Positions 26,356-35,456 of a stretch of DNA of 64,000 nucleotides are shown one piece after another. Source of the DNA: an uncultured Pseudothermotoga sp. Lineage in GTDB: Bacteria > Thermotogota > Thermotogae > Thermotogales > DSM-5069. Made by a program: the position numbers and the translations under genes. The stretch's first letter is position 1, and each line of letters starts with the position of its first letter. The stretch covers positions 62,001 to 126,000 of the forward strand of contig CALKJI010000006.1 of the NCBI GenBank assembly GCA_937995655.1, read 5' to 3'. The notes beneath the pieces were generated by a model. That model saw only the letters and a program-made list of their open reading frames with translations. It was not told the DNA's origin and searched no databases.

Positions 26356-27233
26356 GTTCTTTTCCTCCGCGACAGAGTTATGTAGAAAATTGCCAACAGA
26401 AGATTTATCAGCAATACAACTGTCGATATCGCTGACCCATAGCCGATTTTGAAGTACCTGAATGCGTTTCTGTATATGTAAATTGGCAGAAGTTCAGTTT
26501 TAAACGCAGGACCTCCACCAGTCAATAGATATGGTGTGAAGACGTTGAAGGTCCAGAGAGTTATCAAGATCAAGTCCGTGAAGATATAACTCTTTATATT
26601 GGGAAGAACTATATCTTTGAACTTTCGCCAGGCCGAGGTTCCTATTATATCGGCAGTCTCAAGGTAAGAAGGCGGGATGGTCTCGAGTGCCGCAGAAAAA
26701 AGTAGCATAGAGTATGCAGTTCCTCTCCAAGTGTTGAATAACACAATGGTCAAAATGGGGTGGTTATAAAACCAGTTGACCTTCTCAAAACCAAACCAAG
26801 ACAAAGTTACATTCAAGGTTCCAAAATCCTTGTCTAAAAATGCAATCCAAAGATAAGCAACTACCACTTCAGGAATGATCCAGGCGAGTATCACAATAGA
26901 TTGAACAGTCGTCCTGAGTCTGCGACTCTTTCTATAAGTGAGCAATGCCAAAATCATTCCAAGACCTGCTTGACCAACTATCGCGGAACCAAAGACAAAC
27001 AGAAGACTTATCCTCAAAGCATTATAGAAAAAACGATCAGAAAAGATCCTCAAGAAATTCTCAAAACCAACAAAATCAGGTTCCCTTGCCTTTATGCCAG
27101 TCAATGTTTCATTGGTCATTCCAAGTTTCAAGACCCATATGGCTGGAAAAATCAAAAAAATAGATATGAGAATCAAAGCGGGAATCAGTAACAATACAAC
27201 AGCTTTCTTACCTATCAAATATTTTTTTTGCAA
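26352..27233 (-). CDS. Sugar ABC transporter permease, MalF/UgpA family
   Basis: About 293 aa, six hydrophobic segments, with an EAA-like loop L-E-T-A-D-I-I-G-T-S-A-W-R-K-F (about 195-209). The start is taken as TTG at 27233 because GGTGA lies five bases before it; a GTG three codons upstream falls within that SD. It is separated from the binding-protein gene by a strong inverted repeat. Confidence 0.92.
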   Translation of the reverse strand: MQKKYLIGKKAVVLLLIPALILISIFLIFPAIWVLKLGMTNETLTGIKAREPDFVGFENFLRIFSDRFFYNALRISLLFVFGSAIVGQAGLGMILALLTYRKSRRLRTTVQSIVILAWIIPEVVVAYLWIAFLDKDFGTLNVTLSWFGFEKVNWFYNHPILTIVLFNTWRGTAYSMLLFSAALETIPPSYLETADIIGTSAWRKFKDIVLPNIKSYIFTDLILITLWTFNVFTPYLLTGGGPAFKTELLPIYIYRNAFRYFKIGYGSAISTVVLLINLLLAIFYITLSRRKRT

Positions 27234-27254
27234 AATGCTCACCGTCCAGCGGGG

Positions 27255-27275
27255 AAGGGGGACCAGGTCCCCCTT
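27255..27275 (-). repeat. Inverted repeat between binding-protein and permease genes
   Basis: AAGGGGGACC and GGTCCCCCTT are perfect arms around one base, forming a very stable hairpin in the mRNA. There is no U run after it on the minus strand. In such operons, hairpins here usually protect the 3' end of the binding-protein message and raise its level over the permeases. Confidence 0.7.
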
Positions 27276-27284
27276 TTAATTAAA

Positions 27285-28610
27285 TTAAGGTTTCTCGATG
27301 ACATTTTGTTTCCCGACTATGCGAGTAACCTCTGCAGCGAAGTCCTTGAGAGCTTGTTCGATAGTCATCTGTTTTGTGACGACTCTTTCGGTTAGTAGTT
27401 GTGCTTGGAATGATATTTCTGGATAAACTGGAAATGCAGGTCTGAAGGTTGTGTACTTCACTAAGGCTCTACTGGTTTCGGCTATAAATTTATCTTTGTT
27501 AACTGTCCAACATGAATCGGCAAGATCAGATCTTGGTGAAACAAACGGTTTGAGCATAAAATAGCTGAGCTGTGGCTCAACATAGAGGATCCTCTTCAAG
27601 ACCTCTGCTACAAGCTTTATATTCTTCGTATTGGGGTTTACAGCAAAACCAGTACCACCAGAGATAGAAACAAACTCTGGATCGCCCGGTCTGCCTCTAC
27701 CAGGCATCGCAGCCCATCCAATTCTTTCATCTCTGTCTGGAAAGCCCCATGATGGGTTGTTGGGGTTCAAAACAGATGTGTACATCCAGGTCCCCTCAAC
27801 ATACATTGCAATCTTCTCCTGTCTGAACAGATCGAATGTTTTTTCACGTGCACCAGGAGAAACTTGAAGCTGCGCATCGCCAAGTTTCTCGTCCACATAG
27901 ATTTGTTTGTAGAAATTCAGCGTATCTCTTAGAGCACTGCTGTTCACAATCCATTTGCCACTGTCCCAATCGTAGAGATTTCCGCCGGCTCCAAGCAAAA
28001 CCATGAAAAATCCCTGCATTGTCGTTGCTTCACCCATCTCAGTTCCTGCATTGATCTGCAATGGTATCACGCCAGGCAGTTTTTCCTTAATGATTCTTGC
28101 TGTTTTGATGATATCATCCCAACTCTTTGGTTGCCATGGGATTGGTATTCCTGCTTTCTTGAAAAGCTCTTTGTTGTAGTAAATCATCCTTACATCGGTA
28201 GAGGCTGGAACAAGGTAAGTCTTTCCTTTGTAGCTTCCCATGGCTTTCATTGAGTCAAAGTAATACTTCCATGCTGGTATTGATTCGAGAATGTCGTCGA
28301 TTGGTCTGAGATATCCTGCTTCCACAAATTCTGGAACCCAGAAACCATCGATCCAGAGTATGTCAGCTCCTCCACCACCTTTGATATCCAGTACGATTCT
28401 AGCTTTGAAGTCTTCGTCTTTGATACCAGTTTGAATCAATTCAACTTGGATGCCGAGTTCCTTTTCAATGTCGGGAAGGAATTTTTCGAACCATTCGACA
28501 ACTTGCGTGTTCTTTCCACCCTTGATAGCATTTGCGATGATCGTTACTTTCTGTGCAACTACAAAGACAGCCAATGCAAGAATGATTAATAAACAGATCC
28601 ACCTTTTCAC
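27285..28610 (-). CDS. Extracellular sugar-binding protein of ABC transporter
   Basis: 441 aa, family 1 solute-binding protein. N-terminal signal peptide (W-I-C-L-L-I-I-L-A-L-A-V-F-V-V-A then Q), no lipobox Cys. It has the usual features of the family, such as D-I-L-W-I-D-G-F-W-V-P-E-F (about 85-97) and P-A-S-T-D-V-R-M-I-Y-Y-N-K-E-L-F (about 137-152). GTG start with GGGGGAGGTG upstream. It directly follows the regulator gene. The sugar is unknown; the downstream GH38 gene suggests mannosides. Confidence 0.94.
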   Translation of the reverse strand: MKRWICLLIILALAVFVVAQKVTIIANAIKGGKNTQVVEWFEKFLPDIEKELGIQVELIQTGIKDEDFKARIVLDIKGGGGADILWIDGFWVPEFVEAGYLRPIDDILESIPAWKYYFDSMKAMGSYKGKTYLVPASTDVRMIYYNKELFKKAGIPIPWQPKSWDDIIKTARIIKEKLPGVIPLQINAGTEMGEATTMQGFFMVLLGAGGNLYDWDSGKWIVNSSALRDTLNFYKQIYVDEKLGDAQLQVSPGAREKTFDLFRQEKIAMYVEGTWMYTSVLNPNNPSWGFPDRDERIGWAAMPGRGRPGDPEFVSISGGTGFAVNPNTKNIKLVAEVLKRILYVEPQLSYFMLKPFVSPRSDLADSCWTVNKDKFIAETSRALVKYTTFRPAFPVYPEISFQAQLLTERVVTKQMTIEQALKDFAAEVTRIVGKQNVIEKP

Positions 28611-28634
28611 AAAAACACCTCCCCCTATGAAGTA

Positions 28635-29684
28635 CTACTTGCACCCACAAGAGTTTCTGATAATGAGTTTTGTAGGGATGTAATGTGTCTGTTCTTCGAT
28701 GTTATTCCATGCTAATAATGAAATGAGAACCGCGGCTGCTTTTTCACCAATTTTTTCAGGATACTGTCTAACAGTGGTAAGTTTTGGCTGAATGAATTCA
28801 CTGAAAGGCCTGTCATCGAAACCGACAACAGCTATCTCTTCAGGTATTTTTATATTGTAGGTTTGTAGGTGTGAGATGATTTCCACTGCCAGTAGATCTG
28901 TGCAGGCAAAGATGGCGTCGAATTTCTCGACAATTTGGTGTAAGGTACTTATTTTGGATCTCTCTATTTGAAGGAGCTGTACTGTTCCCCCAAATTCATC
29001 GCAAGCCTTTTTGGCACCATGAAATCTTTCTCTAACACTACTAACCTTTATGCTTTCCCAAGATACAAAGGCGATTTTCTTATAACCATGGGCCTGTAAC
29101 AGATGCTTTGTCAAATCATAGGCACCTTTTTGATTATCAGATTGAACGCTGTGGTACTGAAGACCTTCAATAGTTCTGTCGACAAAGACTAAAGGTTTTT
29201 TCTGTTTCACCAAATCAAGAAGCGTTTGGTCTGATAGTGAACACAGGTGTGGGAAAATTATGAAGCCCGCTACTTGAAGTTGGAGCAATCTGTCAAGCTT
29301 TTCTTTTTCTGAGTTTTCATCGTCGTCAGAGAATTGCACCACAGGATGAAAACCAAGTGTAGATAAATATTCTTCCAAACCTCGCAGAATTCCAACGCTG
29401 AGTACATCAGAAGCCGTGGTCAAAAAAACGCCTATCAATTTCGAAGAGACAACGGATATCTTCGGTGAAGGTTTCTGTACAAATGCACCGATTCCTTGTA
29501 GCCTGTAAATGTAGCCTTCGATAGCTAATTCATCGATGGCTTTTCTGACCGTAATTCTACTCACCTGAAACAAGTCCATTAATTCTTTTTCTGAAGGTAT
29601 GCGATCTTCTGGAGAGAGTTCACCTTTCTTGATTTTTGACAGAATATATTCTTTCACTATCATGTACATGGGTTTATTCTTCAT
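28635..29684 (-). CDS. GntR-LacI chimeric transcriptional regulator (AraR-like)
   Basis: About 349 aa. N-terminal GntR winged helix (residues ~8-70, with R-I-P-S-E-K-E-L and S-R-I-T-V-R-K-A-I-D-E-L). It is joined to a LacI/periplasmic-binding effector domain (from about 85 to the end, with A-V-V-G-F-D-D-R-P-F). This architecture is that of AraR and related sugar repressors. ATG at 29684 after GTGGGGGA. First gene of the operon, so it is autoregulated with the transporter and mannosidase genes. Confidence 0.92.
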   Translation of the reverse strand: MKNKPMYMIVKEYILSKIKKGELSPEDRIPSEKELMDLFQVSRITVRKAIDELAIEGYIYRLQGIGAFVQKPSPKISVVSSKLIGVFLTTASDVLSVGILRGLEEYLSTLGFHPVVQFSDDDENSEKEKLDRLLQLQVAGFIIFPHLCSLSDQTLLDLVKQKKPLVFVDRTIEGLQYHSVQSDNQKGAYDLTKHLLQAHGYKKIAFVSWESIKVSSVRERFHGAKKACDEFGGTVQLLQIERSKISTLHQIVEKFDAIFACTDLLAVEIISHLQTYNIKIPEEIAVVGFDDRPFSEFIQPKLTTVRQYPEKIGEKAAAVLISLLAWNNIEEQTHYIPTKLIIRNSCGCK

Positions 29685-29706
29685 GATATCCCCCACTTAT
29701 CATTAC

Positions 29707-29737
29707 ATGTTATATCATATTATTTCAAGGTTGTCAA
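29707..29737 (-). promoter_or_regulatory. Promoter and candidate operator of the mannoside operon
   Basis: TTGACA (29732-29737), a 17 bp spacer and TATAAC (29709-29714) form a near-consensus promoter reading into the regulator gene. The -10 is covered by the near palindrome ATGTTATATCAT (29707-29718), a plausible site for the encoded regulator. Confidence 0.8.
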
Positions 29738-29928
29738 ATTATTTTTTCAAGAGTGTGCAAAGTTTATAAAAGTGTAAAGATACGGTACAGTCTCGCGAAA
29801 ATAACTGCTGATAACTAATTCTTTATTCTCGTCTATACGATATTTTGTTAGTGGTTTTTTGATGTCCAAGAAATTTTTTTGGTAGAATAGCAAAAGTGGG
29901 CTCAATATCAATCAAAGGGTGTGATAAG

Positions 29929-31074
29929 GTGTTGCATAGTACCGATCGAAGAAACACAGACTGTGTCAAGTATGATGCTATTATTGACAAGTATGGCCAA
30001 GACATGATTCCAGCTTGGATAGCAGACATGGATTTTAAAACTGCTCCCCAGATACTCGAAGCATTCATTAAGAGGGTTGAACATGGCATCTTTGGATACA
30101 CTTTTCGATCAAAACGTTATTATGGAGCAATAGCGGAATGGTACAAAAGGAGGTACAACTGCAGCATCGATCCAAAATGGATTGTTGATGGTCCTGGTGT
30201 TGTCCCGATGATTGCCATCTTGATCAACACGTTTACACAGCCAGGCGATAAGATCATAATTCAGCCGCCAGTTTATCCACCATTTTTCGCGGTAATTAAG
30301 AAGAATGAAAGGATAATAATTGAAAATAGACTTAGAAAGACACAGAATTCTTATGAAATGGATTACGATGGCTTAGAAAAGGTGATTGACGAAAGGACAA
30401 AGTTAATGATCATTTCCAATCCTCACAACCCTGTTGGTAGAGTATGGAATTATGAAGAACTAGAAAAACTCTACTCTATGGCGCTGAAATATGATTTGAT
30501 CGTTGTGAGTGATGAAATACATGCCGATGTAATCTATAAACCCAACCAATTCACCTCGCTACTCAAAGTTGGTCAGAAAAATGTCGTTGTACTCAATTCT
30601 CCTGGAAAAACATTCAACATACCTGGCTTGACAAATTCTTACGGGCTGATACCAGATGAAAGGTTGAGAGTCTCTTACACCGAGACTCTTGAAAAACTTG
30701 AATTGACAACGGGGAATGTGTTCGGTATAACTGCTCTTTGTGCCGCTTATTATCATGGAGAAGAATGGTTGAACGAATTGATAGATTTTTTGCAATCCAA
30801 CAGAGATTATGTCTACGACTTTGTCAAGAACAATATGCCTTTGATAGATCTCACGCTACCGCAAGGGACCTTCTTGATGTGGTTTGATTGTTCCAGACTT
30901 GGACTTGATAATCCCCACCAGTTCTTCTTACAGAATGCAAAAGTTTATTTGAATAACGGCGCAGATTTCGGTGACAAAAGTTCAGTCAGACTGAATATCG
31001 CATGCTCGAGAAAGATGCTTGAGCAGATAATGGAAAGAATGAAACAAGCTTATGATTTATTGGCCAAGAGATGA
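29929..31074 (+). CDS. MalY/PatB-type PLP enzyme (cystathionine beta-lyase/aminotransferase)
   Basis: Fold-type I aminotransferase, about 381 aa. P-A-W-I-A-D-M-D-F near the N-terminus, I-S-N-P-H-N-P-V-G-R (PLP region) and the Schiff-base lysine in S-P-G-K-T-F-N-I-P-G are MalY/PatB marks. These enzymes cleave cystathionine or cysteine, or transaminate. The start is GTG at 29929 because AAAGGGTGTGA lies directly upstream; the frame extends 11 codons further without an SD. Single gene, divergent from the mannoside operon. Confidence 0.88.
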   Translation: MLHSTDRRNTDCVKYDAIIDKYGQDMIPAWIADMDFKTAPQILEAFIKRVEHGIFGYTFRSKRYYGAIAEWYKRRYNCSIDPKWIVDGPGVVPMIAILINTFTQPGDKIIIQPPVYPPFFAVIKKNERIIIENRLRKTQNSYEMDYDGLEKVIDERTKLMIISNPHNPVGRVWNYEELEKLYSMALKYDLIVVSDEIHADVIYKPNQFTSLLKVGQKNVVVLNSPGKTFNIPGLTNSYGLIPDERLRVSYTETLEKLELTTGNVFGITALCAAYYHGEEWLNELIDFLQSNRDYVYDFVKNNMPLIDLTLPQGTFLMWFDCSRLGLDNPHQFFLQNAKVYLNNGADFGDKSSVRLNIACSRKMLEQIMERMKQAYDLLAKR

Positions 31075-31109
31075 GTAACTCTGTGAAGTTTTAAGAGTTT
31101 TTGTAACGA

Positions 31110-31115
31110 TATAAT
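31110..31115 (+). promoter_or_regulatory. -10 element of the cold-shock gene
   Basis: A perfect TATAAT, giving a leader of about 100 bases before the start codon. The -35 is weak. The leader carries the hairpin GGCGG-ATGA-CCGCC (31184-31197) just ahead of the SD. Long structured leaders are usual for cold-shock mRNAs. Confidence 0.55.
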
Positions 31116-31218
31116 GGCGTAGCTGTATTTTCTTTATTTTGCTGGATCTCAAATGGGCAAAGGTGTTATGATTAAATCAACGCCGGCGGATGACCGCCAA
31201 AGTTTAGGAGGAATCAGC

Positions 31219-31422
31219 ATGTTCAAAGGTACAGTCAAGTGGTTCGATTCAAAGAAAGGTTACGGTTTCATCACCAAAGAAGGTGGAGAGGACGTATTTG
31301 TACACTTCTCTGCTATCAAGAGCGATGGCTTCAAGACACTCAAGGAAGGTCAGAGAGTTCAGTTTGAAGTTCAGCAGGGAAGCAAAGGACCTCAAGCGGT
31401 CAATGTAGTTCCCATAAACTGA
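31219..31422 (+). CDS. csp: Cold-shock domain protein
   Basis: 67 aa single [19 protein letters not shown] (RNP1) and D-V-F-V-H-F-S-A-I (RNP2) are all present. The ATG follows TTTAGGAGG; an upstream in-frame start at 31153 would add residues without an SD and is rejected. An RNA chaperone that melts mRNA structure, with a terminator 17 bases after the stop. Confidence 0.96.
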   Translation: MFKGTVKWFDSKKGYGFITKEGGEDVFVHFSAIKSDGFKTLKEGQRVQFEVQQGSKGPQAVNVVPIN

Positions 31423-31438
31423 ATCGAACACAATTGAA

Positions 31439-31465
31439 ACGGAGCCGATTGGCTCCGTTTTTTAT
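31439..31465 (+). terminator. Terminator after the cold-shock gene
   Basis: ACGGAGCC-GATT-GGCTCCGT followed by TTTTTATT. The stem may also serve the convergent argF transcript, though its U run on that side is poor. Confidence 0.92.
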
Positions 31466-31474
31466 TCCCCTTTA

Positions 31475-32416
31475 TCAAAGTAATGTAGCGATCATCAATG
31501 CTTTTATAGTATGTTTCCTATTTTCCGCCTCGTCCCACACACGACTCTGTTTTCCTTCAATGACATCGAATGTAACTTCTTGACCTTTTACAGCAGGCAG
31601 ACAATGTAAGAAGATGGTTTCTTTCTTTCCAGTGTTCCTCATGAGTGCTTCGTTCACTTGATATGGTCTAAGCAGTCTTTCACGTTCTTGCTGTTTACTT
31701 TCCTCTCCCATTGATGCCCAAACATCCGTGTAAATTACATCGGCACCTTCAACAGCCTTTTGAGGTTCCTCTATTATCTCAATTTTGGCTTCTGTCTGCT
31801 GAGCCAAACTTAGACAAGTTTTAAGCAGGTTTTCTTCTGGTTTCAGTTCCTTTGGGGAACATATTACATAATGCATTCCCATCTTCGCACAACCTATCAT
31901 AAGTGAGTTTGCCATGTTATTTCTTCCATCACCCATGAAGACAAGCTTTATATTTTTGAGTTTTCCAAAGGTTTCTTGCACAGTCATCAGGTCTGCAAGG
32001 ACCTGCGTTGGATGGTATACGTCTGTCAAGCCATTGTAGACTGGAACGCCCGAATACCTTGCCAGTGCTTCGACCGTCTCTTGTTTGTAACCGCGAAACA
32101 TTATCGCGTCGACCATCCGTCCAAGTACCCTTGCTGTGTCTTCTATCGATTCCTTTGCTCCTAACTGAATGTCTTGAATCGATAAGAAGATCGGATGTCC
32201 GCCCTCCTCAGCAAAGGCAGTTTCAAAAGCGAGTCTCGTTCTTGTGGATCGCTTTTCAAAGATCATAGCCAGTGTTTTACCGAGGAATCGTCTGTGAGTA
32301 ACCTTTGCTCTACTTTCCCTTTTTACTTGCGCCGAAAGATCGAGCAAGAAGTTGATCTCCTCGGGTGTGTACTCAAGCAATGTCAGCAAAGATCTTCCTG
32401 TTAAGTTAACTGCCAT
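31475..32416 (-). CDS. argF: Ornithine carbamoyltransferase
   Basis: Makes citrulline from ornithine and carbamoyl phosphate. About 313 aa. The carbamoyl-phosphate loop S-T-R-T-R (about 54-58), the H-P-T-Q segment, and F-L-H-C-L-P-A near the C-terminus are diagnostic for OTCase rather than aspartate carbamoyltransferase. ATG at 32416 behind GGGAGGT; an ATG seven codons upstream is rejected because the SD lies inside that stretch. Last gene of a minus-strand run that includes purA and purB. Confidence 0.96.
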   Translation of the reverse strand: MAVNLTGRSLLTLLEYTPEEINFLLDLSAQVKRESRAKVTHRRFLGKTLAMIFEKRSTRTRLAFETAFAEEGGHPIFLSIQDIQLGAKESIEDTARVLGRMVDAIMFRGYKQETVEALARYSGVPVYNGLTDVYHPTQVLADLMTVQETFGKLKNIKLVFMGDGRNNMANSLMIGCAKMGMHYVICSPKELKPEENLLKTCLSLAQQTEAKIEIIEEPQKAVEGADVIYTDVWASMGEESKQQERERLLRPYQVNEALMRNTGKKETIFLHCLPAVKGQEVTFDVIEGKQSRVWDEAENRKHTIKALMIATLL

Positions 32417-32429
32417 GCGCTTACCTCCC

Positions 32430-32948
32430 TTATTCATGGAATATTGCTATCTCATTCAGTGGTTTTCTTGGGCGATCTCTCCTTGGTTCTGCAGCGTAAC
32501 CAAGGGGAATCATTGCAACACACCTGTGCCCGACTGGCAATTGTAGAATTTCCCCTGCTTTCTTTTCATCGAAGGCACCTACCCAGCAGGTGTCAAGCCC
32601 GAAATTTCTGGCGATGAGCATGATGTGAGTAACAAGTGCTGCAGTATCTTGAATACAATATAAATTTCTACCTCTCTCACCATATCTAGATGCACTTTCC
32701 TCTGGTACTGCTATGATGCATATTACCCAAGGAGCTTCCATCAAAAACAGTTGTCCACCGGCAGCATCACTCAAATGCTTTCTCAAAGTGGCGTTATGTA
32801 CAGCGTGAATCCTCCATGGTTGTTTATTTCCGGCGCTTGGAGCGTTCAAAGCAAGTTGCAAGATCTCTGCAACAACATTTTTAGGTACATCGGTGGATTC
32901 GTAACGTCGTATACTCCTTCTCGTTTTAATCGCTTCAAGCAATTCCAA
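32430..32948 (-). CDS. Nitroreductase-family flavoprotein
   Basis: About 172 aa. FMN-binding pattern R-R-S-I-R-R-Y near the N-terminus, N-A-P-S-A-G-N-K-Q-P-W, and a later D-T-C-W-V-G-A-F. The start is TTG at 32948, five bases after GGGGGTGA, since the longer frame to 33020 would run into purA. Located between purA and argF; it has no known link to either pathway. Confidence 0.88.
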   Translation of the reverse strand: MELLEAIKTRRSIRRYESTDVPKNVVAEILQLALNAPSAGNKQPWRIHAVHNATLRKHLSDAAGGQLFLMEAPWVICIIAVPEESASRYGERGRNLYCIQDTAALVTHIMLIARNFGLDTCWVGAFDEKKAGEILQLPVGHRCVAMIPLGYAAEPRRDRPRKPLNEIAIFHE

Positions 32949-32961
32949 AGACCTCACCCCC

Positions 32962-34164
32962 TCAGATTTTGAGTATTTCATCAACCCTTGGACCGGTAGA
33001 AATGTGGGAAAACTTGACACCGATTTCCTTTTCGATCTTTGTCACAAATCTTTCAAATTCCTTCGACTCCAAAGATTTCCAACCGTCGAAGATCTCATAA
33101 ATTGGTTCTGCTTGGTCCACAAGTTCAAGATTATCCAAGCTTTCAAGGACCTTTCCTTTGAACTTGTATGCTACACAAACTGGCACTTTATCATAACCTG
33201 AAAGAATATCAGCCTTTGTCAAAATGAGCGAGTTGCACCCACTCAATTCAACGGCATATCTTAACAAAACAAGATCAAGCCAGCCGCATCTTCTTGGCCT
33301 GCCTGTCGTGGCGCCGTATTCACCACCAAGTTTGCGAAGTTTCTCCCCTTCTTCACCCTTCAACTCCGTAGGAAACGGTCCTTCCCCCACTCTTGTAGTA
33401 TATGCTTTCATAACACCAAAGACTTGGTCCAACTGAACTGGGTAGCCAAATCCCGATTGTATACCAGTACTTGAGCAATTTGTTGAGGTTACATACGGAT
33501 AAGTGCCTACATCTACATCGAGTAGCACTCCTTGAGTTCCCTCGAATAAAAGATCTTTGTCTTTCAAGGTTCTCACGGCTTGGACGGTATCTATAAGAAG
33601 ATCTCGAGTTTTATTGTATTTCGCAATCAGTTCATCCAAGATCCTTTCAACGTCGATACTTGTTTGCCAAATATGAGATAGCTCTTGTATGAAGTATCTT
33701 GTCTTAGAAGTATTTTCAAGATCTTGTATTCTCAAACCGCACCTAAGAGCTCTGTTTGCATAAGACAAACCTATGCCCCTTCTGGTTGTACCTATAGCAT
33801 TCAGACGTGACTTGTCTATCTTCTCATCAAGCTCCTTGTATACAGGAAGTACAACATGAGCTTGTTTTGAAATTCGCAGCAAAGATCTTGCATGTGGTAG
33901 GAGTTTATCGATTTGATCGATTTCTTCAATTAGTACATCAAAGTCTACAACAACACCTGGGCCAATGTACATCATTTTTTGTTTTTTCACATCGGCAGAC
34001 GGCAAAAGATGGTGCACGATTTTAAAGTCTCCATAATCCACGGTGTGTCCCGCATTGCTCCCCCCAGAGTACCTGACTACGCAATCGTAGTTTCTTGAAA
34101 GGTATGTAACGATCTTTCCTTTTCCCTCGTCGCCCCATTGAAGTCCTATTACTGCTGTCTTCAT
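32962..34164 (-). CDS. purA: Adenylosuccinate synthetase
   Basis: First step from IMP to AMP. About 400 aa. N-terminal G-L-Q-W-G-D-E-G-K-G-K (phosphate loop), S-G-G-S-N-A-G-H-T, the E-G-T-Q-G-V-L-L-D segment and T-T-G-R-P-R-R-C-G-W-L-D are family signatures. The ATG at 34164 overlaps the purB stop (ATGA). Somewhat shorter than the E. coli enzyme, as in many thermophiles. Confidence 0.96.
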   Translation of the reverse strand: MKTAVIGLQWGDEGKGKIVTYLSRNYDCVVRYSGGSNAGHTVDYGDFKIVHHLLPSADVKKQKMMYIGPGVVVDFDVLIEEIDQIDKLLPHARSLLRISKQAHVVLPVYKELDEKIDKSRLNAIGTTRRGIGLSYANRALRCGLRIQDLENTSKTRYFIQELSHIWQTSIDVERILDELIAKYNKTRDLLIDTVQAVRTLKDKDLLFEGTQGVLLDVDVGTYPYVTSTNCSSTGIQSGFGYPVQLDQVFGVMKAYTTRVGEGPFPTELKGEEGEKLRKLGGEYGATTGRPRRCGWLDLVLLRYAVELSGCNSLILTKADILSGYDKVPVCVAYKFKGKVLESLDNLELVDQAEPIYEIFDGWKSLESKEFERFVTKIEKEIGVKFSHISTGPRVDEILKI

Positions 34165-35456
34165 TGAATGCACTCTCCTTCAAATCTTTTGTAGATTTCA
34201 TCAACATATTTCAAGTAATAACTTGGATCAAAAATAGACTCTATTTCTCCATCTGTCAAAATTTTTAGATTCTCTTTCGCAAGGTTCTTGAGATCTTCCT
34301 TGGTCTGCCAACATTTGAACGATAGAGATTGAACAATATCGTAGGCTTCACTTCGGGGAAGTCCTTTATCAATAAGGGCTAACATCAACCTTTGGGAGTA
34401 GATCAGACCATGAGTTATTTCGATATTCTTGATCATGTTGTCTTTGTACACCACAAGATTTTCAAGCAGGTATTTGGATTTGACTAACATGTAGTACAGT
34501 GTCTGGGTCGCATCGGGCAAGATATACCTTTCAGCTGATGAATGTGAGATATCTCTTTCGTGCCATAGTATATTGTTCTCAATCGCAGCTGGAACAAAAG
34601 ATCTCATCATTCTTGAGAGACCACATAATCTTTCACAAAGAATTGGGTTCTGTTTGTGTGGCATCGCGCTGGAACCTTTCTGCCCTTCTTTGAATGGTTC
34701 CTGAACTTCGAGTACCTCTGTTTTCTGCAAGTGCCTGATCTCTGTTGCTATTCGTTCGATTCCACTGGCTATCAGTGCCAGTGTCATGACAAAAAATGCG
34801 TGATGATCCCTATTGACAATCTGACTCGATACTGGAGTTGGTTTTAAACCAAGTTTTTCCAATGAAAGTTTCTCTACCTTTGGTGGAACATTTGCGTAAT
34901 TACCGACAGCACCACTTATTTTACCAAATCTGATTTGCTCTCCTGCAAAGATCAATCTTTCGTAGTTTCTCTTTGATTCCGCATACCAATTTAGAACTTT
35001 CAAACCAAAAACAGTCGGTTCTGCGTGAACACCATGCGTCCTACCTATTGTTAAGGTCTGTTTATGCTCTAAAGCGAGTTTCCACAAAACTTTGAGTAGT
35101 TCTTTCATTTGTTCTATGAGGAGATTGCAAGCTTCCACAAGCGTCAAGGAGAGTGCAGTATCTATAACATCGGAGGAAGTCAAACCATAATGGAAGAACC
35201 TGGCTTCGGGTCCCATTTTGCTCGTCGCCATCTTCACAAAGGCTATCACTTCGTGATCTGTCTGTTTTTCGTATTCGTTGAAGAGTTTTAGGTCTATCAC
35301 TGAATTTTGCTTCGCCAGACTCGTTGTTCCTTGGGGTATCATTCCAAGTTCTTCATAGGCTTCCATCACAGCTAATTCAACCTTCAGCCACCTTTCAAGA
35401 TTCGTCTTTTGATCCCACAGTTCTTTCATCGGTGAGAGGGCATACCTTTCTACCAC
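34161..35456 (-). CDS. purB: Adenylosuccinate lyase
   Basis: Acts twice in purine synthesis (SAICAR cleavage and AMP formation). 431 aa. The fumarase/aspartase superfamily signature G-S-S-A-M-P-H-K-Q-N-P (about 257-267) and the T-S-S-D-V-I-D-T-A segment are clear. GTG start set by AAAGGAGG seven bases upstream. Its first 62 bp overlap the end of the upstream membrane-protein gene in another frame. Confidence 0.96.
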   Translation of the reverse strand: MVERYALSPMKELWDQKTNLERWLKVELAVMEAYEELGMIPQGTTSLAKQNSVIDLKLFNEYEKQTDHEVIAFVKMATSKMGPEARFFHYGLTSSDVIDTALSLTLVEACNLLIEQMKELLKVLWKLALEHKQTLTIGRTHGVHAEPTVFGLKVLNWYAESKRNYERLIFAGEQIRFGKISGAVGNYANVPPKVEKLSLEKLGLKPTPVSSQIVNRDHHAFFVMTLALIASGIERIATEIRHLQKTEVLEVQEPFKEGQKGSSAMPHKQNPILCERLCGLSRMMRSFVPAAIENNILWHERDISHSSAERYILPDATQTLYYMLVKSKYLLENLVVYKDNMIKNIEITHGLIYSQRLMLALIDKGLPRSEAYDIVQSLSFKCWQTKEDLKNLAKENLKILTDGEIESIFDPSYYLKYVDEIYKRFEGECIQ

